Shown here: in pieces, positions 11,846 through 21,746 of the stretch
Layout: each line of letters begins with the position of its first letter
Position numbering within the stretch: position 1 is the stretch's first letter
Source of the DNA: Folioceros fuciformis
Taxonomy: Eukaryota > Anthocerotophyta > Anthocerotopsida > Anthocerotales
Assembly (NCBI GenBank): GCA_049999805.1
Contig: JBNGIO010006328.1
Location: forward strand, 332,407-364,691
Direction of reading: 5' to 3'
Length of the DNA stretch: 32,285 nucleotides
The notes under the pieces: model-generated
Told to the model about the DNA's origin: nothing
Databases searched by the model: none
What the model saw: the letters and a program-made list of their open reading frames with translations, nothing else
Translations under genes and position numbers: made by a program

Positions 11846-14162
11846 CTACGACTCGGGATCTATTTTTCCACAGAAGAGCTTCTCGCAGGATTTCGGTGTC
11901 AACTGCTCCACACACGCAGGGCAATCGTCCCTCACACTTCTAAAAGAGTAGTAGGCAAAAAGTTCCTCAGGAAGGCCCTCCCCCTCAGCGGATAGGGAGT
12001 CCTGGGTTTCAGAAACTTCGATGTGTAGCCTCTGACGGCCAAGTTGCCTGAGCATGTGCCCAGCTGCATATGCAGGGGCACCTTCCACCCAGAAGTACTT
12101 CAGATGCGGCCCTGCTTGCGTGAAGGCCTTGGCCACCCCCTCAGCTGTGAAAGGACAGTGCCGAAACTCGAGTCGTTTGAGACTGCGGCAGCCCCGAAGC
12201 AGATCCTTCAACCCATCGTCGTCGTCCCCAGTGCAAACGAGGCAAATCCATTTCAATGTGGACCCACCGTTCTCCCCGATGTGGCGCAAACCGACATTCG
12301 TCAAACTGCCAGCCCTCATCGCCAGCGCCAGCTTAGTGAGCGACCTACACCTTTGCATAATATACAGAATGCCCTCGTCTATGGGAAGAAGCTGCGAGTG
12401 GTCCACCTTTTGGACTATGATCAAGCGCAAGTCGTTCAACTTCCTGCAGTTCTCCCCCAAAGCCTTCAACGCATCGTTGGACAATTTGGCAGCATAGACA
12501 GTGAGAAACTTCAGCTCGGGACACCCTCTTGCCAGCGCTGTTATGCCCTCCTGCGTGACCTCGTTCTCAGCATCCTCGTCTACGTCCAACCTCTCCACTC
12601 TAAGCTTCTTCAAGGACTTGCAATGCACAGCAATCACTCGAAGTCCGGCATCCCCAATCATGGGCCTCACCTGGTAAGAAGCAAATACGTCCCGTCAGTC
12701 AAACTCCAAATGAACCACACCACACCACACCACCATTCTGGACATCCTTCCTCACCTCGAGCGCCTCCAGGTGCTTGCAATGGGCAATAAGCTCCATAAC
12801 AGTCTCCCGACTGAGATCAGCCAACTTCAAGTCCAGGTTCCGGAGCGTCCCACTCAACGGCAGCAGCATGGGCAGATGGAAATCCGCAGCATCGTACAAG
12901 CCGGAGAGCGACACGAGCCTGTCAGGCAACAGCCGCCCAAACCTCCCGACCTCGTCTTCCGGAAACAAGCCCGTCCCAAGCTCCGTCAGCGCAGGAGCTT
13001 TAGCCAAAACCTCCCAACACGCGTCCTGCTGCTCCCACACCCCCAACCTCAGGCTCCTCAAACCAAGACAAGACCGAACAAGCAACCCCAAGTCCTCCAA
13101 CTCCGGCCCCTTGGCGTCGGGTTCATCATCGTCCCCCACCCCTACCGGGTCAGGATCCGGCAGCAGCAGCTCCTCCAGNNNNNNNNNNNNNNNNNNNNNN
13201 NNNNNNNNNNNNNNNNNNNNNNNNNNNNNNNNNNNNNNNNNNNNNNNNNNNNNNNNNNNNNNNNNNNNNNNNNNNNNNCCCCCCGCATGTCGTCCATCCG
13301 GCTGCTGGCCATGTCCAACGTCCTGAGCGACCTGCCACGCGTGCGCCACTCCAGCCCCCGTCACCCAGAGCAGCGAAGCAACTCAATTCCTTACCAACTA
13401 ACTCCGAGCAACCCAATTCCAGCCCGACTCCGGGCAACCCAGAATCCGACCGCCAATTCCCAACCCAACCCCGGGCACCGAAATTCCAAGCAACCCTCTT
13501 CCAAGCCAAGTCCAAGCAGCTCAATCCCAAACCCAACCCCGGGCTCCGGAATTCCAAGCAACCCACTTCTAAGCCAAGTGCAAGCGGCTCAATCCCAAGC
13601 CACTCCACTCCAATCCCATCCTGGACCCGACGGAAGCGTACCTGCAGGAGCGGGCGAGCATGAGGAGGCCGTGCGCGGAGAAGCCATCGCACTTATCCAG
13701 CACGAGGCGCTGGAGGGCGCGGCCGCATCCGGCCGCCAGGGTCTCCAAATCCGCGTCGCTCACGACAGCCCGCTTGAGGTAGAGCGACTCGAGGGCGGGG
13801 TACTTGGCAGCGATAGCGCGGATCCAATCCCCGGCCCGGCCGCCCCAGTCCGCTGCCAGCTGCTGGAACTCCATGGCGCGCGGGCGACACTTGAGCTTGA
13901 TGCGCTTGAGGCTGTGGAACCTCTGAGTGAGCCGGTGCGGGTACGCCGCATAGCAGTTGGCCACGGTGACCTCGGCCCGCACCCGGCCGTCCACGAAGCA
14001 CCAGTGCGAGCAAACCTCCGAGGCCGCGTGCAGCGCCGAGACGTCCGATTCCAGGTAGCGGAAGATGGTCTCCAGCAGCGGGCCGCGCAGGACCTGTTCC
14101 ACGGCCCCCTCCTCCTCGATCTCCTGCGGCACCGAGCGCAGCAGCCGCTTGGAACTGGCCAT
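11846..14162 (-). CDS. COI1: COI1-type F-box/LRR jasmonate receptor
   Basis: F-box subunit of an SCF E3 ligase that, with a JAZ repressor, perceives jasmonates (JA-Ile in vascular plants, dn-OPDA in bryophytes). Exons: 14162-13642, 13331-12756, 12670-11846; introns 310 and 85 nt. Both junctions are in phase and match COI1 by alignment (..LARSC|RSLRTLDM.., ..LEALE|VRPMIGDAG..). An N-terminal F-box (about residues 15-60) is followed by Leu-rich repeats and a C-terminal FAYYSFRSVRDDCP like the AYYS..G.R.DCP of Arabidopsis COI1. Carboxylate-binding Arg equivalents of R85, R348, R409 and R496 are present, as is Y386. Pocket positions 384, 444 and 469 differ (Thr, Ala, Cys). A 100-N gap (13179-13278) interrupts exon 2. 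An acidic insert (GVGDDDEPDAKGPE) follows the gap. The MASSKR start is chosen because it sits just before the F-box; an upstream in-frame ATG would add a Lys/Gln/Glu-rich leader. Confidence 0.94.
13179..13278. other. Assembly gap (100 N) inside COI1 exon 2
   Basis: A run of exactly 100 N, probably a placeholder. Reading frames on the two sides disagree by one base if 100 is taken literally, so the true missing length should be 2 modulo 3. Comparison with Arabidopsis COI1 suggests only about 15-20 residues are missing. Confidence 0.95.
13464..13599. repeat. 68-bp tandem duplication in COI1 intron 1
   Basis: Two copies of a C/A-rich unit starting CCCAACCCCGGG at 13464 and 13532, period 68 bp, with scattered mismatches. 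They lie in the first COI1 intron. Confidence 0.7.
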
Positions 14163-15570
14163 GGCAGCTGCAGGCCTCTGCTGCGGGCAAGGCTGGGGAC
14201 TCGGCTTGAAGCCCCGACACGCTCGCCTCATCATCTCCGCCCGCACCAGCTCCTCTTCCTGCTTCTGCTTCTGCTTCGGCTTCTGCTTCCTCTCCTCCTC
14301 GTCAGCATCGCACCTGCTCGGCTCCCGCCACCCGCATCCAGAGCCGCGCCCAGGCCCGCGAAGGACCAGGAGAGGAAGGAGACGAGGAGGCGAGGAGGCA
14401 AGGAGGCAAAGAGGGAAGTGAGGACCTTCCGTCGTCGTTGCAGAACCTGCCGGCATTCGTCGCCTTCTGGCTCTGTTTCTTCTCCTCGTCTTCCATCCAC
14501 CACGCGTCAGGCCGGGCCAGGCACTGTCGGATAGCCTTTACTCACGCAGATCCACCCCCCCCCGTCCTTCTCATAATCTCTCCCACAACGACTCGTCCGA
14601 TTAGATACATACTACGTAAACGACATAGCATTCTTTGGCGCAAGCTGCAAACAATGGCCTCCACCAGTACCACTTGGCTTTCCTCCCGCCCGAGCACTCT
14701 CTCGCTCTTACGCTGCGCCTCGTCTCGATTCGCGCAAACATTAAGTACCAAACATATCAGTAGTAAATTTAGTCAGTAAATAAACAAATGAAGTAAACAA
14801 AACTCTGTCGGGGTTATTTTTTTACTGGCTCCATAAGGTGAGGAGATATGTATCTCGTTTTCGTGTTCCGTGAGACAGCAGTCCACAGGAGTCCACGTAT
14901 GTCTATTATTTTGTGACATGTCGGGGAGTTAGATGCAGTATAAAAGTCAGGTTACAAGAAAAGAGGAGAGCGAACACGGAAACCCCAGGGCAGTAGGCAA
15001 GACGACAACACCCAGATTTATAATCGCTAGACCCTGCAAGGTGCAGCTGCTGCAACAGCGACCCGGGGGGACCAGATTGGTTCCCGCCGGGATGGAATAT
15101 GGAACCAACTCACTCGAAGTTCCGCTAGCAAGAAAGCTGGAAACGAATTACGAGATATTTGGCTTTCTTGTCGGTCGGGTCAGGGATGCGTTGCTGGCGA
15201 GAATCAGAGTTAGCATCTACCACGAATCCACGACTCCCCCGCCGACACCGCACTACTCACATGCTAAACTGTACATAGTACTGACAACGGAAGGCCACTC
15301 ACTCACCAGAGGGTTACGGAAACGATGACGACTCCCCATACTCCTTCGGACACACCTAGGATGAAGGATATTACTGAGCTTCCTTGGACCTGCTACTTGC
15401 CCGGTACTGGACTACCAATGAACACAGTTCTTGGAGCTCCCTCGCTTCCGTGTCGTACCACCACCAGTCACGGGCGGAACACTAGGCCGACACTCCTGTC
15501 AGCGTCGTGTGCAGCTCTACACAATCCTGAAGGGTGGAAGGAGGGCGACCTGCCTGACAGCCTGCGTGAA
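14163..15570. other. COI1 5' flank and HERPUD-like 3' flank
   Basis: Contains the COI1 leader and promoter on the minus strand, with a low-complexity CTTCTG-type tract at about 14250-14295 and a C9 run near 14555. It also contains the 3' flank of the HERPUD-like gene. No protein of known family is seen. A plus-strand TATA-like motif at 14939 precedes a small unrecognised open frame (15092-15328, 78 aa) of doubtful status. Confidence 0.4.
14939..14946 (+). promoter_or_regulatory. TATA-box-like motif TATAAAAG
   Basis: A perfect TATAAAAG on the plus strand in a moderately AT-rich context, with no recognised plus-strand gene close downstream except an open frame of 78 codons. It could be chance or drive an unannotated transcript. 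Confidence 0.25.
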
Positions 15571-17557
15571 TTATTCAATGTGTTGATAGCCTGGGAGCAG
15601 AGATGTCACGAATCCTACCACCACCATCTGCACTTCCTTGAGGACACCCCACCAATTGGGTCCCGGCGCCTGCTCTGGACGATCCTCTGGAGCCCCTTCT
15701 CCTTCTGCTCGCGCCACGGCCAACTGTTGGGTCGGGTCGGCCTCAGGATTGTCAGCTGCAAGTGGATTCCCGGCCGCTGTATTGCCTTGGACGGGCTCAC
15801 CTACGTTTGCTTCGACTGCTGTCATGCACGACAAGTTTATTTCATCAGGGACGGAGGGCACGATGGGCATTCACAAACACACCATGCTTACCAGGGGCTG
15901 CCTCCACCTCTGGAGCTGCGGCGGGGGGTGGCATCATGGCACGCTGTGCACTCTGGGAAATCCATCGCAGCAACGGAGCCAATGCTCCAGTCTGATAGCT
16001 GGCATACAGAGAAACAACAACAGTCACTGTTGGACTACAGACGACCGTGTTTTGTCATCAACTGAAAATCGTCACACGATTCCACAAAAGGATGTCTCCA
16101 TGCTAGGTTAAGGGAGACAAGAGCTTTGTGAAAATTCGCAAAATTGAATAGCACCACGAAATTGAAAACATATCGCTTTCTGTCCTCAGGCCAAGATAGA
16201 GTGCAGGCCACGGTGTGAACACGTCCCAGAAACAATGCAGCACCTCCGTAAAACAAGTTGGACGAGAGTTTGCAACTTACAGATAAACGCCAGCTGCCAG
16301 AAATAAGAGAAGGGCCAATCGGTCCTTCGATCCATCATGATTGAAGACCACCACCACCACAGCTAACTTCATGATCAGAAACAGGTCTAGCTGAAATCCC
16401 ACTTGGAATCTCCTCACCACCTGCCTGGGGATATCAGGCCTTCCTGCTCTTCCTACTGCGCCAGGGCGGTAACGAAGTCCTCCCTGAGCTCCTAATTCCC
16501 GTTCGGCTGGTGCACCTCTTGCAGCTTCAGCCTGCCCTGCTGCAGGAGTAGCTGTTGTACCAGGTGAATCTGGGGAAGGGGGGCCCCTGCAAGTACAAGC
16601 CTGTGGTTAGAAGAAAATGAGCAAGAGCAGGATCATCATTGTTTACGAAACCACGTGCCTCCGCAAGGTGGAGCAAGGGTTCCACGCAGACTTAGCAAAC
16701 AGAGATTGCACCCCACGCAGCATGCAGAGAAGGACCAAACGACTCACACATAACCTGGAGGCTAATAGGGGAGAAAGGAAGAGGTTGAAGAAACTCACAG
16801 CGGGAAATTAAGTGTCAAAGGAACAAGACCACCAGGTGGATAACCCGACAGAGGCCCAAGATACGGGAACAGAGGAACTGCGTATACTCCCCCTTGCAGT
16901 TGGTTTTGTTCTTGCAACGGTGCTTGAAAAAAACTCGGATTCCCAGGGTGGTGAAAGAAAGGGCCCATGGGCGGTGGGAAGCCCGAAAGATCTGGTCTTG
17001 AGCCACTTCCAGAAGCTCCAATGGAATTCACCGGGGGTAGGAAGACCCAAGGAGCGAAATTAGCGTCGACGCCAATAACCTGCGAGTAAGAAGTAGCAGG
17101 GAGAACTCAGACTACAGCCTGCCCGATTGCAGTCGCGAAGCTTTCGTGACGCTCCCCCACCAAATCCTAACCAGCACCGATGACTCCGCACGACTTCAAC
17201 AACGTTCATACCACTGTCAGCGCAACCTGAACTTACCCGTGGACAGCAGCCGGGATCAGATGCCGAGGCCGGACCAGAGTGACCTGTACCGGCCACAGCA
17301 GGCTCCTGCTGAGCATCAGGATCACTGGAACCTTTACCCCCCACATCACTCTGCTGCTCAGCATTGAGGGCATCAGAATTCTTCGGACACCCAGGCTTTC
17401 CATCCTCCTGCACCTCCGAGTTCACCACCTCCGCAGGCGAATTCTCAGCCTTCTCCAGACTTCCAGCTTTCTCCACACTGTCAGCCTTGTCCAGACTCTC
17501 AGCCTTCCCTACCACCGCTTCCGCCGGCCTATCATGCAACGAATCCTCGACAGCCAT
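15571..17557 (-). CDS. HERPUD-like ER membrane protein lacking UBL
   Basis: Likely ER-membrane protein of the HERP/HERPUD family, whose animal members act in ER-associated degradation with HRD1. Five exons in phase: 17557-17237, 17079-16799, 16586-16281, 15998-15892, 15815-15571 (1260 nt, 419 aa). Family evidence is in exons 3-5: a hydrophobic segment FQLDLFLIMKLAVVVVVFNH, then DGSKDRLALLLFLAAGVYLY, the conserved YQTGALAPLLRWISQSAQRA, and a C-terminal PNWWGVLKEVQMVVVGFVTS with LLPGYQ. Exon 1 encodes a charged, low-complexity N-terminus with KAESLDKADSVEKAGSLEKA; exon 2 is Pro/Gly-rich. I see no ubiquitin-like fold at the N-terminus, unlike animal HERPUD1/2. The ATG at 17557 is the first in frame. 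Function beyond ER membrane residence is inferred from the family. Confidence 0.82.
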
Positions 17558-18399
17558 GTCTGATGCTGATGCACACAACGCCTCAACAGATCCGATCCCG
17601 AATACCTAAACACAAGAACTGCTGTGTCAACTCTACATCCACGCTGAGATATCCACAACTCGCAAAACCTGGGTACAACCTAGACTGCAACGCTTCACAA
17701 CAAAGCCAGAGGCGCAGGACCTCTGTTCATCCATTCCTCCATTCTACCTCGGAATGGCGTCAATCTATAATTCCCCTTCCTCTCGATACACAGAAAAGCT
17801 GCAGGACGAAAATGGTTCGCGGCAGCACATACCTTCAGTGCTGGATAGCTACATCAGAGATCATCGTCAGCTCACCGCTTACTGGCGCGGAGCACATGGC
17901 TGCAAAAATTCTCCGTGTGGTGGAGACGCTTCGAGGATCCTCAGGCCAAATGATCGCAGAGGTGGGAGAACTCCGGATACCAGGAATTAGTCATTTATTC
18001 GTAGCTTGCGAACGAAGCTATTGAATCCGAGAGGAACTTCTACATGAACTTGCTAGGTATGAGATGTGCACACTCGAGCCCTAGATACTTCTTCGTTTTT
18101 CGCACGGTCGACCCTTACAGCTGCGGGGGCCATTCGCAAATCGATGCAGACGGTACCCAGCCCTAACAACATCTCCTTTCGTGTCAAGACATGACAGATC
18201 TTTCATCTCAGTGAACCTGCGGCGGTCACAGCACATGCGAAGGTGTGCCCCTCGGAGTGTTCAAGAGACCAAATGCCAATGCCAGCTTCTCGGCATGCTG
18301 ACAGAAGGCAACTTCCTTTTTCTTCTCACCCAGTGGCTTGAGCGCCAGCTTTGTGTGAGCTGCGTGATCTCCTTCCTCCTTCAGACGTGCATTCGTACT
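17558..18399. other. Intergenic; upstream of HERPUD-like gene
   Basis: Contains the 5' flank of the HERPUD-like gene and the downstream flank of the PPR pseudogene. I looked for ER-stress elements of the CCAAT-N9-CCACG kind and saw none. The 59-bp direct repeat beginning at 18381 overlaps its right end. Confidence 0.4.
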
Positions 18400-18600
18400 C
18401 CCTACCTTCAGCGTAAACCACCTCTCGTTTCTCCCTCCTTCAGGCGTGCATTCGTACTCCCTACCTTCAGCGTAAACTCCCTCTCGTTTCTCCTACCACA
18501 AATCTGCGTACTGATCTTAGTATTCAACTCCGTAAAACCCCTCTCGGTTCTCCCACCACAAATCTGTGTACTGATCTTAGTATTCAACTCAATGGTTACC
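18381..18600. repeat. Two adjacent direct duplications (59 and 60 bp)
   Basis: A 59-bp unit (CAG[AG]CGTGCATTCGTAC...) occurs at about 18381 and 18440. It is followed by a near-identical 60-bp unit repeated at 18481-18540 and 18541-18600. The second pair duplicates part of the E-motif region of the decayed PPR gene on the minus strand (ELNTKISTQICG occurs twice). Confidence 0.75.
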
Positions 18601-19690
18601 ACTGCAGGTTTCATGTTAGCTCCTGCTGACCTTCTCTGTGTTTCAATCCTTTCCATAACCTACTTCCGTCTGCATGAGCTTTGGCCATGGGTAGATAGGC
18701 TGGGGGTGCTTAACGATGCTTTCAAAACAGCACGTCGCCCTCTCTCTACTCCTTTGACTTTTTCAGGCATTCAGCAAAGACGTCAAGCCCCCTCGATGAC
18801 TTCGGCCGTTACATGACAAAAGCATGTCTGCCTCAACGAAAAGGCAAGCACGCACAGGAATATCGATGATGCAGGTATACTGCTCAAGAGGTTTGCCAAG
18901 GTGTTCAGCCATGGAATCAAAAGTGCTTGCGACCCTGGTGGACCAGTCCCTCATGACTACAAGCTATTACAAGGCAACTGAAAGTAGTGTCATCAAGCTG
19001 AACACCGGCCACGAATATGACCTCAAGATAATCTAACCCCTTGTGACCTTCATCACAAGCACCAGACCCAGATACCAGGGCCCTCCATGTGACCTCATCT
19101 GTACTCTCTAACGTATCAATAACTTATCTGCAGCCTCCAGTTTGCACAGTTTGCATACACGTTGACCAGGCAGTTCCCCAACACTACATTTCCCACCAGT
19201 GCGTGGTACAGCAGACATGTTTCTACAATCAGCAAATGCAGCCGCCTGCAGGGATTGAGAAAGAAAGCAAAAAGTACCATAGTCAGGGTTTTGTGGGCAT
19301 CTTCTACTTCAGCACATGGTGCATATATGTCCACCACACCGTTGCCCAACCCAAACAGTATCCAGCAGTACTTTCTCGACAGACTCCAAATGCAGCTCCC
19401 TGCCTTTACGTAAGGCACCACTGTTTGCACAGGCCTTCAAAAGGCAAGGAAAAGTACCATGGCTAGCTAAACTCAGGAGCCCCTCCTGCTCCATCTGTCC
19501 ATGCACGACAAGCGCATCATGTGTGAGCAAGGCCTTGCTGTGCATACGTGCCCAGCGATCAGGGCATTCCTTGTGACCACAACCTTTTCGGCCAAGCCGG
19601 CTGTCCTCGTTTACACAAATCTGTGAGTGCAGCTGCCTGCCCGACTACAGGGCACAGGTGCAAAAGCAAAACTCAGATGGTTAGCCAAAG
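18400..19690 (-). pseudogene. Decayed PLS-class PPR gene
   Basis: Minus-strand PPR homology is spread over several frames with frameshifts and stops. Segments in gene order: a TRNALIAGHV-like P motif near 19570; GTFPCLLKACANSGALRKGR at about 19440; a decayed S motif VVDIYAPCAEVEDAHKTL near 19310; another L/S pair (GNCLVNVYANC) near 19150; EVTWRALVSGSGACDEG near 19060; EQYTCIIDIPVRACLFVEAD near 18850; and an E-motif-like KPAVVTIELNTKI near 18600. No single frame covers more than about 100 codons, and no consistent introns would remove the breaks. It is most similar in style to the two PPR genes at the window ends. Confidence 0.8.
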
Positions 19691-20213
19691 ACCAGGCCCT
19701 CTACTTATAATTGTGATTTAGTGGTCTAATTACATGAATGAGTTTGTGGTCATGAACACCCACAATTAAAGCCCAAAATCTTTGTACCAAGGTGGTTCTT
19801 CAACCCTCAATGGACATAATGTTCAAACTCAAACTTGCAATAATGAAATCTAACTTCAACCAATCTATCTCCATGAACTCTTTTCCCCAGCACCAAATTC
19901 TTCACAGTGTGATGATCTAGGTACCTAGGCCTCACCAACATCCAACTCTTTTATAACATAGTAGTAACATTCCAAGCCAATCTCAATGAACTTCTTATTG
20001 GCTCATATCTTCGTGACCTTCTAGAATATAGTAAGATTCACTCGGCGTATGTGATGTCGGCATAAATACATAGGAGACCTAGCTTTTGAATCCTCAGAAA
20101 GAGGAAAAAGTGGCATGGTTTAGCTTGTGTTTTTTCAAACATCATATTGTATAATAGTCAAATCCTAACTTCAATTAACTTGGACATATGAACATCCTTT
20201 TACCAACACCAAA
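19691..20213. other. AT-rich intergenic DNA
   Basis: No coding potential is seen. The sequence is AT-rich with short repeated phrases (for example CATATGAACATCC) related to the flanks of the tRNA-like elements just downstream. Confidence 0.4.
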
Positions 20214-20303
20214 CTCGTTGTAGTATAGTGGTATGAGTACATAGACCGAACGTTCAATACCCGGACACTCGGCCTAGACCCGGGTTCGAATCCCGGCAAC
20301 GAG
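20214..20303 (+). repeat. tRNA-Asp-like element, copy 1
   Basis: A 90-nt element with a perfect 7-bp acceptor-like stem (CTCGTTG/CAACGAG), a D arm (GTAT/GTAC), and a T arm CCGGG-TTCGAAT-CCCGG. Box A (TAGTATAGTGG) and box B (GGTTCGAATCC) of a Pol III promoter are intact. Between D and T arms lies an 8-bp stem TAGACCGA/TCGGCCTA with one mismatch and a 19-nt loop instead of a normal anticodon arm; there is no canonical U33-anticodon loop. The 5' end closely resembles plant nuclear tRNA-Asp. A T-run follows about 25 nt downstream. Confidence 0.75.
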
Positions 20304-20372
20304 ATTAATGGAAGTGGGTTAAAGCATTTTAGTTTTTCATGCATCATCCATTCAACTAATGGATTATACCTA

Positions 20373-20733
20373 AGTTAGATGTTCCTTTGATTAGATTGTC
20401 CAAGATGAAGAAGACCAAATCAATTTTCTGCATATGAATATCCATTTATGAACATCAAACTCTTTGTAGTAGATTACTATCACAAGTGATATGGAACAAC
20501 AAACTCGTTGTAGTATAACGGTATGAGTACATAGGCCGAACGTTCAATACCCGAACGTTTAGTTTTTCAAACACCATCCATTAAACTAATAGAGTATACA
20601 TGAGTTAGATGTTCCTTTGATTAGATTGTCCAGGACAAAGAAGACCAAATCAATTTTCTACATATGAATATCCATTTATAAACATCAAACTCTTTGTAGT
20701 AGAGTCGTATCGCAAGTGGATTCGAACACCAAA
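20373..20733 (+). repeat. 230-bp spaced repeat flanking tRNA-like copies
   Basis: AGTTAGATGTTCCTTTGATT and the following ~130 bp occur at 20373 and again at 20603 with few changes. Each copy ends in a degenerate tRNA-like 5' half (CTCTTTGTAGTAG...) just before the next good copy. The second degenerate half even retains a GGATTCGAA T-loop-like piece at about 20718. Confidence 0.7.
20504..20558 (+). repeat. tRNA-Asp-like element, copy 2 (5' half only)
   Basis: Begins with the same CTCGTTGTAGTATA and D arm, and keeps the central GGCCGAACGTTCAATACCCG, but lacks the T arm, box B and 3' acceptor strand. This is a truncated copy; GTGG in box A is changed to ACGG. Confidence 0.7.
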
Positions 20734-20824
20734 CTCGTTGTAGTATAGTGGTATGAGTACATAGGCCGAACGGTTCAATACCCGTACGCTCGACCTAGAC
20801 CCGGGTTCGAATCCCGGCAACGAG
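20734..20824 (+). repeat. tRNA-Asp-like element, copy 3
   Basis: A 91-nt element with the same acceptor, D and T arms as copy 1. The central stem is TAGGCCGA/TCGACCTA, with one mismatch at a different position from copy 1, and an inner ACGG/CCGT pairing. Box A and box B are intact. An eight-T run starts about 18 nt downstream, a possible Pol III terminator. Confidence 0.75.
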
Positions 20825-21463
20825 ATAGAAGTATAAAATTGCTTTTTTTTAAGCATCATCTACTTTAACTTCTTTTTTTAGTAACCCAACTGATTATAGA
20901 AGAAAAAGAATGCTATTAGAGTTTACAAAGGATGGTACTTAAGAACTTGTACCATGGCATAACCTGCCTACTATTGTATACCACCCATGGTACACTTAGG
21001 TACCATGGTATACCACCGAGGATGGATATGCATCATGGGACTTGGAATTTAATAACTTATACCATGGTATAGGTTCAAAGGGCATTCTTCCTTTCAGACA
21101 GTGCCCTTCCGAGGGCATCTTGCTCTAATTATGTTGTAAAGGGCATTCTTCCCATCTAAGTATGTTTCAAAGGGCATCCTTCCTTTCAGGCATCGCATCT
21201 AAGTAACGATTTGAGCACACGATGCATGTCCTTTGGAAAGTGGTCTTCCATCTCAACATCCTTATTGCATAACCTACAAATTTGAGACTCCACCATATGG
21301 CTTTTTGGCAAAGCCATATGTGTTCGGCTCAAGATTTTGAGATGATGAGACCCTAATCCATAGTGGTATAAGTGCAGGGGCCAAATGTCACAACAAGAAG
21401 ATAAGTACAGGGGTCGAATGTCACAACAAGAAGACTCAACCCAGACCCATTTTGAACATTGAA
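20825..21463. other. AT-rich spacer with palindromes and short repeats
   Basis: Contains several TACCATGGTA-type palindromes at about 20950-21065, three copies of AAAGGGCATYCTTCC between 21075 and 21185, and two copies of GGGSYCRAATGTCACAACAAGA (21379-21433) that duplicate the centre of tRNA-like copy 4. No gene is seen. Confidence 0.5.
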
Positions 21464-21552
21464 CTCGTTGTAGTATAGTGGTATAAGTACATGGGTCGAA
21501 TGTCACAACAAGGACACTAGACCTAGACCCGGGTTCGAATCCCGGCAACGAG
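21464..21552 (+). repeat. tRNA-Asp-like element, copy 4 (diverged centre)
   Basis: An 89-nt element with identical acceptor stem, near-identical D arm and T arm. The centre differs: outer GGTC/GACC and inner TGTC/GACA pairings around an ACAACAAG loop. It contains GTC followed by A, reminiscent of the Asp anticodon, but not in a 7-nt loop. Box A and box B are intact. Confidence 0.75.
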
Positions 21553-21746
21553 AGTGACAAATCATTATGTCACGGTTTTGCTTTTATTTGTTCAACCTCA
21601 AACCTCATTAGTGGACCAATGTGTGAAAGGTAAAGGAAAATCCTAAATTTAATGAACATCCATAGTCAATAGCTAACAAAAAGCTAACTTTAATAAATAT
21701 TCATTAGCTAATATTTATTGATATTAGAAAAAGAAAATTTATATAA

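Noticed and set aside
12771-14534. A long plus-strand open frame (587 codons)
   Set aside because: Antisense to COI1 and passing through the N gap and the intron duplication; composition is Pro/Arg/Ser-rich shadow, with no family resemblance.
15325-16065. Plus-strand open frame of 246 codons
   Set aside because: Antisense to HERPUD-like exons 4 and 5, which carry strong family motifs; no recognisable domain on the plus strand.
20214-21552. Functional tRNA-Asp genes, with or without intron
   Set aside because: The anticodon arm cannot be folded with a 7-nt loop and U33; the central stem is too long and varies between copies.
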